Origin: Leptospiraceae bacterium
GTDB taxonomy: Bacteria; Spirochaetota; Leptospiria; Turneriellales; Turneriellaceae
Assembly (NCBI GenBank): GCA_016788945.1
Contig: JAEUSA010000126.1
Coordinates: 1 to 9,071, forward strand
Length of the DNA stretch: 9,071 bases
Direction of reading: 5' to 3'
Part shown: one piece after another, positions 1 to 7,204 of the stretch
Layout of the letters: every line of letters begins with the position of its first letter
Numbering within the stretch: the stretch's first letter is position 1
Program-made: the position numbers and the translations under genes
Notes under the pieces: model-generated
Told to the model about the DNA's origin: nothing
Databases searched by the model: none
What the model saw: the letters and a program-made list of their open reading frames with translations, nothing else

Positions 1-3000
1 CGCGCGGGTAATAACGGCATCTGGAACGTCAGCGGCGTCAGCATGAACCCGAATGGCAGCTATTATGTTAGCAATTCGGGCAACGGGTTTATTACCGAAG
101 CGCCCGCCGGTGGAGCTCCCGGTGTCACGATCAGCAAAACCGTCCGTATGGGTGTGCAATCATTTACCGCAGGCGATTCTATGGTACTCCTCGATATGAC
201 CATGAATTCATGGGATGGGGCGAGTCTGCTGGTTGACCTCAATCAGCAGATTTGGGATAGCCTTGGTAATGGTCCTGTTACACCGGCGATGATTAAAGAT
301 AACTTCGACTCGGTTTTAACTCTTGCCGAAGCTATCTATAAAAACACGGATGTTCTGTGTAACACGGCCTTCCATGCAAGTTGCCCCAATTACACCGGTG
401 CTGAATCCACAATATCTAAATTTCGTAAGTTTTACGATACCTATTTTCCAACTGATGAAACGAGCTGTGTAGGCGGCGTACTGCTCAACGGAGCAAATGG
501 CACGCCTGACCTGTTTGAGAATTACCTTAACGGTTGCGGTGTGACCGCGCGCGATCTGCCGCCGGTGCCGAAGGTGAATCCTGACACGAATAATTGTAAT
601 GAGTTTGTGCAGACCGCGTGTATAACTTATCCGAAAACCTACAACGCCACGACGGGCGCGGTGGCGACATGGTATACTTACTCAGGCCCCAGCGATGGCA
701 AACTCACCGGGATGCTGACTCCGCTCATCATGTTATTTGGTACCATGCACGAAGATGGTCCCGTGATGAGGGAGACTTCCACCAACTGCGGAACACCGGG
801 CAATTACGTTGCTTGCGGCACTTTGATGACGGCTGGTCAAAATCGTGATTTGTTCACAATCCAGAAATTCTGTGCGAACGGAGCCATCGGCTGCCCTGCA
901 AACCTTGGATATCGCGTAGAACTGGATACTCTGTTTACCGCATTGGCATCTCTAAACGAGACGCATAAAAACAATGCAAATAATCTGCCGCAATACAACA
1001 CATCGGCGCTGACTAACATTCTGACCGAATCAGCACCGGGATTGCGTAACGGCTTGGTGCCGAAACTGACCAACAATAAATATGCAAACGTTGCTTACAT
1101 AGATCCGCTGGTGCGCGATATTGAATCGCTCATTGCAGATAATGTGCGTAAGGCAGAAGATAATTTTGCGATTACCAGCGGCACACAAGGTACCTTGGCG
1201 GTGCCGGCCCCATATACCGATTACATGAAGAACAAAGACCGTCTGCGGTACTTCGTGACAAAGAATGCAGTCAATCCAAGCTTCACAGCCAGTACGACGG
1301 TTGCCGGTTATGTCAGCGCTAAAAATCATGGCATGGAACTTGGTGATAAACTCTATCTTACCGGAGCTGTTCCCGCGGGTACAACGGCGAATGAACCGAA
1401 CTGGTATTTTGTTGTCGCTCCGGTATCGGCCGACAGCTTTAGAATCAGTGCGACCCCGGGGGGTGCAGCCATCGCGATCGGGGTAGCGGCGTCGTATACG
1501 GTGAATCCGGCAGTCTTTAAGACCAATAGATTTAACCAGTCTGTGAATGGCACAGCGCTCAACAGCATACCCGTCAATATGCTCAAACAATTCGTGGCAT
1601 ATTTGCGTACGCTTACCGCAGATGCTGATATTGTCGCCGCGATCAAGGCCGCAATTCCCGTGCTGAACAATTATCTTGCGAATGTCCAGAATAGTACCTC
1701 ACAGATATCGCTGACCGATACGGACATCGACCATATGGTGAGCTTTATCCGCGACACCAACAAGACCGGAGGTTATTCCGTAGACAGTTTCTTGGACATG
1801 GTCGTTTCAACGAAAATGGATGACCTCAATACGCTACGCAGCTTTAACTTCGACCAGTTCAAAACGTTGGGTTCATACCAGACCGTTTTTGATGACATGA
1901 ACGATAAAATCAGCAAATACTTTGATATCGATGTCAAAAAGGATCTTCTCTATGGGCCGTTCCTGTTAGGTGAGCCAACCTGTCCGGGTGGATCGGCCAA
2001 CGGCTTCTATGATCATAACAAAGACGGTGTATGGAATCCAGGAACATTCACGTTTATCACTGCGGCGTACGCGGGCGCGAGTACTTACACCGACACAGCC
2101 AACGTTGGTGGTACTTGCTCGATCACAACCCAGATACCGAATATCTACGACAAAGACTACTATATGTTTGATATGGGTGGTGTCGCACGCAATATCGAGA
2201 AATCGGTTAACAGCCTGACGGTTACTGACATCGATAATAAACTCGATTGGCTCTATGGGCGCACTCTTGCCGGGTCACCATCCGACGTGGTTTACGATCA
2301 GAATCCGAAGAATGGAAATAAAATTGAGTGCTTTATTAAAGACACCGGCACCGGTGGCGGCATCAATTTTGATCGTGAAATCAAAGCGGTAAAAAATCTG
2401 TTGTTGTGCGAAATGTACAATAAGAAGATTTCAGAGCCGCACTATGACCGCAATGGTAACAATATTATCGAGGCCGGGGAATATACCGACGTCAATAATA
2501 ACGGTCAGTACGATGACGAGAATACCGTTTGTTCAAACCCACCAACCTGCACGAACGTCATGAATTTGCGCAAGCTGGTGCATTATTACTTAGAAGACGT
2601 ATTTATGCCGAAGTACAGCGAGTACATTCAGCCTGATCCGCTCAGCCCCAACAAAAACTATGTGCATTTCGCTGCAAAGGCAGTGGAAGACCTGCTGGCG
2701 CCGACGTTGTGCGATTCGCAAGGGCTTAATTGTTCCACAAACAATAATTATCTGACAGCTGATCTGATAACGGCACGAAATACTTTCTATGCCAGCACCA
2801 ACTTCACTTCTGCTGAACTCAGATCCGTTAAGAACGTGGTCGGTAATTTCCTCTACGATGTGGATACCGGAGAATATACAGAACTTGTAAAACGGATCGC
2901 TCAGCCGAGGCCGGGCTTTACTTCAGGACCTGCGGTCATGTTACTGCGTGAATTCCAAGGTGATTATAATGACCTGCTCAATATGGGGCTCGAGGGCTTC

Positions 3001-3312
3001 AGGCCAAATGGTTTTATGACCTATTTCTCCACGAACCTGAAGAACCAGTCGCCCTATACCTCACTCGATATTTTGAGCGATGTTCGCACCTTGTTTAACA
3101 CGCAAGTTATGCGCTGCTATCCGGGAATCACCGGCGAATATTTCGGTGGGCCCTCTTACTGCAAAAAATATAAGGCGAAGGATACATTCTGGGGTCAATT
3201 CGGCATGTTGATGGACCAGTTCTCCACCGCGGCTTACAACAAATACAAAGCGCAATGGCAGGGACAAATGTCTTCGCCATATTACTCGCGCTTGGTGTCC
3301 ATTTTTGAGTAA
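1..3312 (+). CDS. Large exported-type protein of unknown function, 5' end outside the window
   Basis: The reading frame is open from base 1 to the TAA at 3310-3312, giving 1103 residues in the window. An ATG at 43 exists, but the 14 codons before it are also open and no ribosome binding site precedes it, so the gene almost certainly starts upstream and the N-terminus (and any signal peptide) is missing. I do not recognise the family. Visible features, numbered by in-window codon: 20 cysteines between codons 120 and 1054, mostly in close pairs (C-x5-C to C-x8-C), as in proteins oxidised outside the cytoplasm; an FCCH-like beta module at about 427-502 (HGMELGDKLYLTG, then FRISATPGGAAI); and three Ca-binding-like loops, DHNKDG at 671, DRNGNNIIEAGE at 816 and DVNNNG at 830. 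It is rich in Asn, Thr and Tyr with no obvious membrane segments. The next gene begins 27 bases downstream, suggesting an operon with an outer-membrane protein. A secreted or surface protein is inferred. Coding status is sure, function is not. Confidence 0.9.
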   Translation, partial: RAGNNGIWNVSGVSMNPNGSYYVSNSGNGFITEAPAGGAPGVTISKTVRMGVQSFTAGDSMVLLDMTMNSWDGASLLVDLNQQIWDSLGNGPVTPAMIKDNFDSVLTLAEAIYKNTDVLCNTAFHASCPNYTGAESTISKFRKFYDTYFPTDETSCVGGVLLNGANGTPDLFENYLNGCGVTARDLPPVPKVNPDTNNCNEFVQTACITYPKTYNATTGAVATWYTYSGPSDGKLTGMLTPLIMLFGTMHEDGPVMRETSTNCGTPGNYVACGTLMTAGQNRDLFTIQKFCANGAIGCPANLGYRVELDTLFTALASLNETHKNNANNLPQYNTSALTNILTESAPGLRNGLVPKLTNNKYANVAYIDPLVRDIESLIADNVRKAEDNFAITSGTQGTLAVPAPYTDYMKNKDRLRYFVTKNAVNPSFTASTTVAGYVSAKNHGMELGDKLYLTGAVPAGTTANEPNWYFVVAPVSADSFRISATPGGAAIAIGVAASYTVNPAVFKTNRFNQSVNGTALNSIPVNMLKQFVAYLRTLTADADIVAAIKAAIPVLNNYLANVQNSTSQISLTDTDIDHMVSFIRDTNKTGGYSVDSFLDMVVSTKMDDLNTLRSFNFDQFKTLGSYQTVFDDMNDKISKYFDIDVKKDLLYGPFLLGEPTCPGGSANGFYDHNKDGVWNPGTFTFITAAYAGASTYTDTANVGGTCSITTQIPNIYDKDYYMFDMGGVARNIEKSVNSLTVTDIDNKLDWLYGRTLAGSPSDVVYDQNPKNGNKIECFIKDTGTGGGINFDREIKAVKNLLLCEMYNKKISEPHYDRNGNNIIEAGEYTDVNNNGQYDDENTVCSNPPTCTNVMNLRKLVHYYLEDVFMPKYSEYIQPDPLSPNKNYVHFAAKAVEDLLAPTLCDSQGLNCSTNNNYLTADLITARNTFYASTNFTSAELRSVKNVVGNFLYDVDTGEYTELVKRIAQPRPGFTSGPAVMLLREFQGDYNDLLNMGLEGFRPNGFMTYFSTNLKNQSPYTSLDILSDVRTLFNTQVMRCYPGITGEYFGGPSYCKKYKAKDTFWGQFGMLMDQFSTAAYNKYKAQWQGQMSSPYYSRLVSIFE

Positions 3313-3327
3313 TAGAATGGTATTTAC

Positions 3328-3334
3328 AAAGGAG
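3328..3334 (+). promoter_or_regulatory. Strong ribosome binding site that fixes a TTG start
   Basis: AAAGGAG lies five bases before the TTG at 3340. The only nearby ATG (3317-3319) is out of frame, and the TTG begins a good signal peptide, so this site decides the start of the following gene. Confidence 0.8.
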
Positions 3335-3339
3335 TTCCC

Positions 3340-4872
3340 TTGAAATATTTTCGATTCGCGCTGGTGGTCATTCCGGCGCTTTTTGTATCTCCCTCACTTT
3401 TTGCTGAAATTGCCGAAAGCTTCGGTCTCGGTCCAAGGGCGGTCGGTTTTTCCGGCGCGGGTGTCGCGAGCGTCAATGATTGGACTTCGGGGTTTTATAA
3501 CATTGCCGGCGTAACCTCGCCAATCAGCGAGCGCGCGATTTTCGGTAATCAAGAAAAATCAGAAGAGGCCTCGGGAAAAATCAAGTTATTGAAAGATGAC
3601 GGATCGCTACAGAGCGACGAAAAGGGAAACAAAGACGCGATTGATAAAAAACTTGAGGCGGAGGTTCTGGCAAAAGAAGATAAGCCGACGCATCAAGTGG
3701 GGATGAACTATTTGTTCCAGGCCTCGCTTCCCAAAATTACACCTGTGACTACGAATGAAAAGGTTGCAACCAATGTTTCGCTGGCGACAAAGAACATGGT
3801 TTATGGTGCCGTGCAAATGGGGCTCGTCTTCGATACACGATCGCTGATGAATACACCCAAAAACATACCAATTCGCCTCGGCGTCGCGTTGTCCATCAGG
3901 GATAACGGTACGATTGCCACGGTTAACGATACCTCCATACAGTCGTACAATTTCATGCGCTTGGGTCGCGAGGCACAGCGCATTCTCATCATCGCCGGTC
4001 TGGGTGCTCAGGTCTGGCGCAATCGGCTGAGTATCGGGGTGGGTTTTAATACATTTACCGGCGGCAAAGGTCGCTTCAGCATGACAAATGTGGAGATCGA
4101 CCCCACGGGTAAGACTCAGGTGCCGAATGCCGAAACGCAGATGGACCTTACGCCCGCGGGTGCACCCGTTGCCGGCTTTCAGTTTCGTCAGAATATCAAG
4201 AACCGCATTTTGATGGTGGGCTTCAATTGGCGCGGCGAAACCTATATGCAGGTCGATCCGCTCGATGCGGAGGCTTACACACAGCTCCTCAACATTGGCC
4301 TGCCATTACGCCTCGCTATTCTCGATTTTTATTCGCCGCACACCTTCACCCTTGGTTTTACCTATTTGCACGACGAAGCCCTGAAGCTGTCGCTCGATGG
4401 TGAATTTCAGTGGTGGAACCGGTTTCAGGTAAATACGGCGCGCGCCGAATACCAGAAAAAGGTGAATGAGCCTTGGGCGAAGTTTAAGAACACCATATCG
4501 GTCAAATTCGGCGTAGAAACCCGCCCAGGACGTTACGTCTCGCGGTTGCGCGAGGTGCCGCTTTTCCTGAGGGCCGGTTTTACCTTTATACCGGCTTTCA
4601 CCCCTGACCAGACCGGATACTCGAACTTTCTCGATAATAACAAGATCGGTTATTCACTGGGAGCATCGTACTTCCTGAACTCCAATGCGCTGATGAAGGC
4701 CCCGATGGAGATCATTTTTGGTTTTCAGCACCAAATCTGGATGAGCCGCACCAGCACAAAATCAGGTGATGTACTGACGTTGAGCAATACAAACGATCCG
4801 GCAAATCAGCCCGATTATACGTACAATGCGCACGTTTTCATCGCTTCGTTAGGCGTTCTGATAAAGTTCTGA
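3340..4872 (+). CDS. FadL/OmpP1-like outer-membrane beta-barrel protein
   Basis: This 510-residue protein begins with a signal peptide: basic MKYFR, a hydrophobic stretch to about residue 18, and likely cleavage after SLFA (residue 22). The mature start, with FGLGPRAVGFSGAGVASVNDW and then FYNIAG, matches the FadL/OmpP1/TodX pattern in which a GxGGA-x-VA segment is followed by a D and an N-[PI]-AG motif. The rest is rich in alternating hydrophobic and polar strands, and the last residues (HVFIASLGVLIKF) end in Phe like a Bam-recognised beta-signal. FadL-family proteins carry long-chain fatty acids or other hydrophobic compounds across the outer membrane; the substrate here is unknown. Residues about 72-117 form a strongly charged Lys/Glu/Asp-rich insert near the N-terminus, not typical of the barrel itself. 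The start is TTG at 3340. The gene follows the large exported protein by 27 bases without a terminator, so the two are probably co-transcribed. Family assignment is fairly sure, transport role inferred. Confidence 0.8.
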   Translation: MKYFRFALVVIPALFVSPSLFAEIAESFGLGPRAVGFSGAGVASVNDWTSGFYNIAGVTSPISERAIFGNQEKSEEASGKIKLLKDDGSLQSDEKGNKDAIDKKLEAEVLAKEDKPTHQVGMNYLFQASLPKITPVTTNEKVATNVSLATKNMVYGAVQMGLVFDTRSLMNTPKNIPIRLGVALSIRDNGTIATVNDTSIQSYNFMRLGREAQRILIIAGLGAQVWRNRLSIGVGFNTFTGGKGRFSMTNVEIDPTGKTQVPNAETQMDLTPAGAPVAGFQFRQNIKNRILMVGFNWRGETYMQVDPLDAEAYTQLLNIGLPLRLAILDFYSPHTFTLGFTYLHDEALKLSLDGEFQWWNRFQVNTARAEYQKKVNEPWAKFKNTISVKFGVETRPGRYVSRLREVPLFLRAGFTFIPAFTPDQTGYSNFLDNNKIGYSLGASYFLNSNALMKAPMEIIFGFQHQIWMSRTSTKSGDVLTLSNTNDPANQPDYTYNAHVFIASLGVLIKF

Positions 4873-4897
4873 AAGCGGGCAACTAACCCGTTTGGTC

Positions 4898-4932
4898 GCT
4901 TTAGACCGGCATTGAATGCTGCGGTCTAAAGC
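4898..4932. terminator. Convergent hairpin, probable bidirectional terminator
   Basis: GCTTTAGACCG (4898-4908) and CGGTCTAAAGC (4922-4932) form a perfect 11-bp stem, and the intervening bases can add GCAT/ATGC as a short inner stem with a TG bulge. It lies 25 bases after the stop of the upstream plus-strand gene and five bases beyond the stop of the minus-strand gene. The plus-strand flank has only a loose T-rich run (TTCATTTT) and the minus-strand flank has none, so intrinsic termination is better supported for the plus strand. A smaller CGGG/CCCG hairpin (4876-4879 with 4887-4890) followed by TTT precedes it. Confidence 0.65.
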
Positions 4933-4937
4933 TAAGT

Positions 4938-6338
4938 TCATTTTCCTGTATTTATTTCTGCGAGATAGACAGCGGATTTTTTGTCGGCTTTGGATTTCTG
5001 CGTCATGAAGATAAACAGCGCGTGCGTTCCGTTAGATTTCTTGACTGCCTTAAAAATACCATACGCCGGTGCGGCAACACGCGCAATTTCAAGCCGGGAA
5101 AAATCATTATTTCCGCCATAGATGCTGATTGAGTTAATTTCGGTGCCGAGTGCAAAATCCGTTTGTCCGTCATTATTAAAATCCCCGTGCGTGAAACCGG
5201 GCACGGCAGATTCTTTAGAATCAAAAGTCAGCGTGGTTTTTTCGAGCGGATTGTCTTTTTTGTTCAGCGGATCGATCAACTGCAGCGTCAGTGCGACGCG
5301 CGAGCGTAATATGTAATTGATGAAAAAGCCGAGCCCTGTATCGACTGTCGGTACAATGAGAAGTTTCTTGTTTCTCAACGTGGCGATCAGCGGCGAAAAA
5401 ACTCCGCCTTTAACGCTGTGCTCGGTTAATTGGGCGGGGTCGGCATATGAACCGACGCCTTTGAATACCTTGATATCTACACGAACATTAAGGCCGATGC
5501 CTTTGACCGCCGAATAGACAAGATCGTAGTTGCCATCGTTATCAAAGTCGGCGAATTCGGAATAGGCGACGTAGATGTCTTCCTGCGGCATCGGATAAAT
5601 TTTCAACAACGTCTGCGCGAAGGGAGAGATTTTTCCCTGCGCATCTTTCTGGCTCAAGAAGTAGTAAATGCGTTCATCGATGCGCGCCGCTGCATCGGTG
5701 ATTCCGTCGTGATTAAAGTCGATAAATGCCGGCTGTGGAATGATTACCGTCGAACGTATAGTGTTCGATGGCAAATCGGAATTCTGCCACAGACGGCTGG
5801 AAAATCCGCCTCGCGGCTGATAAGGTAGCACTGTCGCACGAGTGAATTTTTTTCCATTTTCGTTATGATAGACGATAAATTTACCTTCGGCCGGCAGAAA
5901 AAAATCACTGAAGCCATCATTGTCATAATCGAGCGTGAGTCGGCTTTGCTCAAGATTGTCCACGTAGAGCGGCAGCGCGAGGCGTTCGCGAATAATCGGT
6001 TGCGGCGCGGCAAATGCACTGCCTGAGAAAAAACGCACATAGACACCCGATTGCGACATTTCAACGAGGTCGTCGCGCTGATCGCCATTGGTATCGGCGA
6101 AATCGATCGCTGCAGTTTCGGTCAGCAGGTGAACAGTCTGAACGATTTTCAACTGCTCATTGAGTATTGTGAGTTTCTTTTCACGGCCCACATAAAAGAA
6201 ATTACTCGCACCGGAGCGGAACGACCCGCCCATTTCAGGTACGTAACCGACATCTGTCACGACGGGCGTGCTTTGTCCTGCAGAGACAGGTGATAACAAA
6301 AAAAATGCCGCCATGACGGCGGCACTTTGCTTAAGCAT
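4938..6338 (-). CDS. Secreted FG-GAP/VCBS-repeat (beta-propeller-like) protein
   Basis: The 466-residue product has a signal peptide (MLKQ, hydrophobic AAVMAAFFLL, probable cleavage after SPVSA at residue 20), so it should leave the cytoplasm. Five repeats carry the Ca-binding D-x-[DN]-x-D-G-x-x-D type loop: DTNGDQRDD at 82, DYDNDGFSD at 137, DFNHDGITD at 207, DFDNDGNYD at 264 and DFNNDGQTD at 386. They are followed by hydrophobic strands, as in FG-GAP/VCBS blades of integrin-like propellers. The wide gap between repeats 4 and 5 could hold a degenerate blade, which would bring the count to six or seven, but I did not confirm one. No catalytic domain is visible. The ATG at 6338 is preceded by AGGA at a six-base gap. 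It lies 30 bases downstream of the reductase gene on the same strand and probably shares its mRNA. A binding or structural role in the periplasm or at the surface is inferred; the ligand is unknown. Confidence 0.85.
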   Translation of the reverse strand: MLKQSAAVMAAFFLLSPVSAGQSTPVVTDVGYVPEMGGSFRSGASNFFYVGREKKLTILNEQLKIVQTVHLLTETAAIDFADTNGDQRDDLVEMSQSGVYVRFFSGSAFAAPQPIIRERLALPLYVDNLEQSRLTLDYDNDGFSDFFLPAEGKFIVYHNENGKKFTRATVLPYQPRGGFSSRLWQNSDLPSNTIRSTVIIPQPAFIDFNHDGITDAAARIDERIYYFLSQKDAQGKISPFAQTLLKIYPMPQEDIYVAYSEFADFDNDGNYDLVYSAVKGIGLNVRVDIKVFKGVGSYADPAQLTEHSVKGGVFSPLIATLRNKKLLIVPTVDTGLGFFINYILRSRVALTLQLIDPLNKKDNPLEKTTLTFDSKESAVPGFTHGDFNNDGQTDFALGTEINSISIYGGNNDFSRLEIARVAAPAYGIFKAVKKSNGTHALFIFMTQKSKADKKSAVYLAEINTGK

Positions 6339-6368
6339 GGATAATCCTGCTTTTGGGCGGCACCTTTG

Positions 6369-7115
6369 TTAGAAGCCGATCGCCATGCCGCCATCGACGC
6401 GCAGAATTACACCGGTAATAAAATCGGCGTCACTCGAAGCGAGAAAGCGCGCCGCTTTAGCGATGTCAGACGGGGCACCTTTATGCGGCAGGGGCACCAT
6501 TTTGGCGAGTTCGTCTTGCACTTTCTGCGGTAGTGCGCCCGTCATATCGGTCTGAATATAGCCGGGAGTGATCGCGTTGACCGTGATATTGCGCGACGCG
6601 TATTCACGCGCGGCAGTTTTGGTGATGGCGATGACACCGGCTTTGGCTGCAGAGTAGTTGGCCTGACCCGCATTGCCGATGAGCCCGGCAACCGATGAGA
6701 TGTTGACGATCTTTCCATAGCGGGCTTTCATCATAACTTTCGTCGCGGCCTGAATACCGAAAAAGACACCCTTGAGGTTAACGTCGAGAACGAGATTCCA
6801 GTCTTCTTCAGACATGCGCATAAGCAAATCGTCTCTCAAGACGCCGGCATTGTTTACCCAGATATCGAGTTTGCCGAGTTTTTCAACCGCGGCGTTGGCG
6901 AGGGCGGTCATGTCTTCTTTTTTGGTGACATTGCCCGCAACGCCAATGGCTTTGACCTGGTATTTTGCCGCGATTTCATCTGCCGTTTTCTGGCAGGCTT
7001 CGCCGTTGACGTCAGAAATGACGATATTGCACTGTTGTTCGGCAAGCGCTTCTGCTATCGCGCGGCCAATGCCACGCGCGGAACCCGTAATAACGGCGAC
7101 TCTGTCTTTAAACAT
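6369..7115 (-). CDS. fabG: 3-oxoacyl-[acyl-carrier-protein] reductase-like short-chain dehydrogenase
   Basis: FabG reduces 3-oxoacyl-ACP to 3-hydroxyacyl-ACP in the cytoplasmic fatty acid elongation cycle. From the ATG at 7115 the protein is 248 residues, the normal length. It has the Rossmann glycine motif GSARGIG (11-17), NNAG (88-91), the catalytic set N113, S141, Y154 and K158 (YSAAK), and PG at 184-185; the Ser-Tyr spacing of 13 matches E. coli FabG. Residue 35, at the end of beta-strand 2 (VISD), is Asp, which in short-chain dehydrogenases usually favours NAD(H) over NADP(H). An upstream in-frame TTG at 7160 would add 15 residues (LKNLATLFGNGGQTA) and has AAAAGGA in front but only two bases away; I prefer 7115 because the family starts at MFKDRVAVITG. 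No other fatty acid gene is adjacent, so an acetoacetyl-CoA reductase or other related reductase remains possible. Confidence 0.85.
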   Translation of the reverse strand: MFKDRVAVITGSARGIGRAIAEALAEQQCNIVISDVNGEACQKTADEIAAKYQVKAIGVAGNVTKKEDMTALANAAVEKLGKLDIWVNNAGVLRDDLLMRMSEEDWNLVLDVNLKGVFFGIQAATKVMMKARYGKIVNISSVAGLIGNAGQANYSAAKAGVIAITKTAAREYASRNITVNAITPGYIQTDMTGALPQKVQDELAKMVPLPHKGAPSDIAKAARFLASSDADFITGVILRVDGGMAIGF

Positions 7116-7130
7116 GGCGGTTTGTCCGCC
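7116..7130 (-). other. Small hairpin directly before the preferred fabG start codon
   Basis: Read on the minus strand, GGCGG-ACAAA-CCGCC forms a perfect five-base-pair stem ending at the base before the ATG at 7115. It occupies the place where a ribosome binding site would be, and none is evident. It might tune initiation at this ATG, or simply be coding sequence if translation starts at the TTG at 7160. Confidence 0.4.
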
Positions 7131-7167
7131 GTTACCGAACAGAGTGGCAAGATTTTTCAAAATCCTT

Positions 7168-7197
7168 TTGACGGTGCATTCCTGAAAGCGACATAAT
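7168..7197 (+). promoter_or_regulatory. Sigma-70-like promoter for pyrG
   Basis: TTGACG (7168-7173) and CATAAT (7192-7197) match the -35 and -10 consensus at five of six positions each, with an 18-base spacer. Only seven bases separate the -10 box from the pyrG ATG, so transcription would begin at about 7204-7205 and the mRNA would have almost no leader. No ribosome binding site is visible before that ATG, which agrees with a leaderless message. This is a prediction from sequence only. Confidence 0.6.
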
Positions 7198-7204
7198 CCG
7201 GCTC

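Noticed and set aside
43..45. ATG at 43 as the true start of the large gene
   Set aside because: The frame is open to the window edge, no ribosome binding site precedes this ATG, and the sequence after it has no signal peptide although the protein looks exported.
1030..1590. Minus-strand open frame of 186 codons inside the large gene
   Set aside because: It is antisense to a clearly coding frame, and its translation is rich in Arg, His and Cys without any recognisable domain. It looks like a shadow frame.
3313..3339. Terminator or promoter between the large gene and the FadL-like gene
   Set aside because: The 27 bases hold a ribosome binding site but no inverted repeat and no room for a promoter with leader.
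6772..7185. Plus-strand open frame of 137 codons opposite fabG
   Set aside because: The opposite strand encodes a complete FabG with all catalytic motifs, and this frame has a low-complexity Ser/Ala-rich translation. It also ends in the intergenic gap without an identifiable start site.
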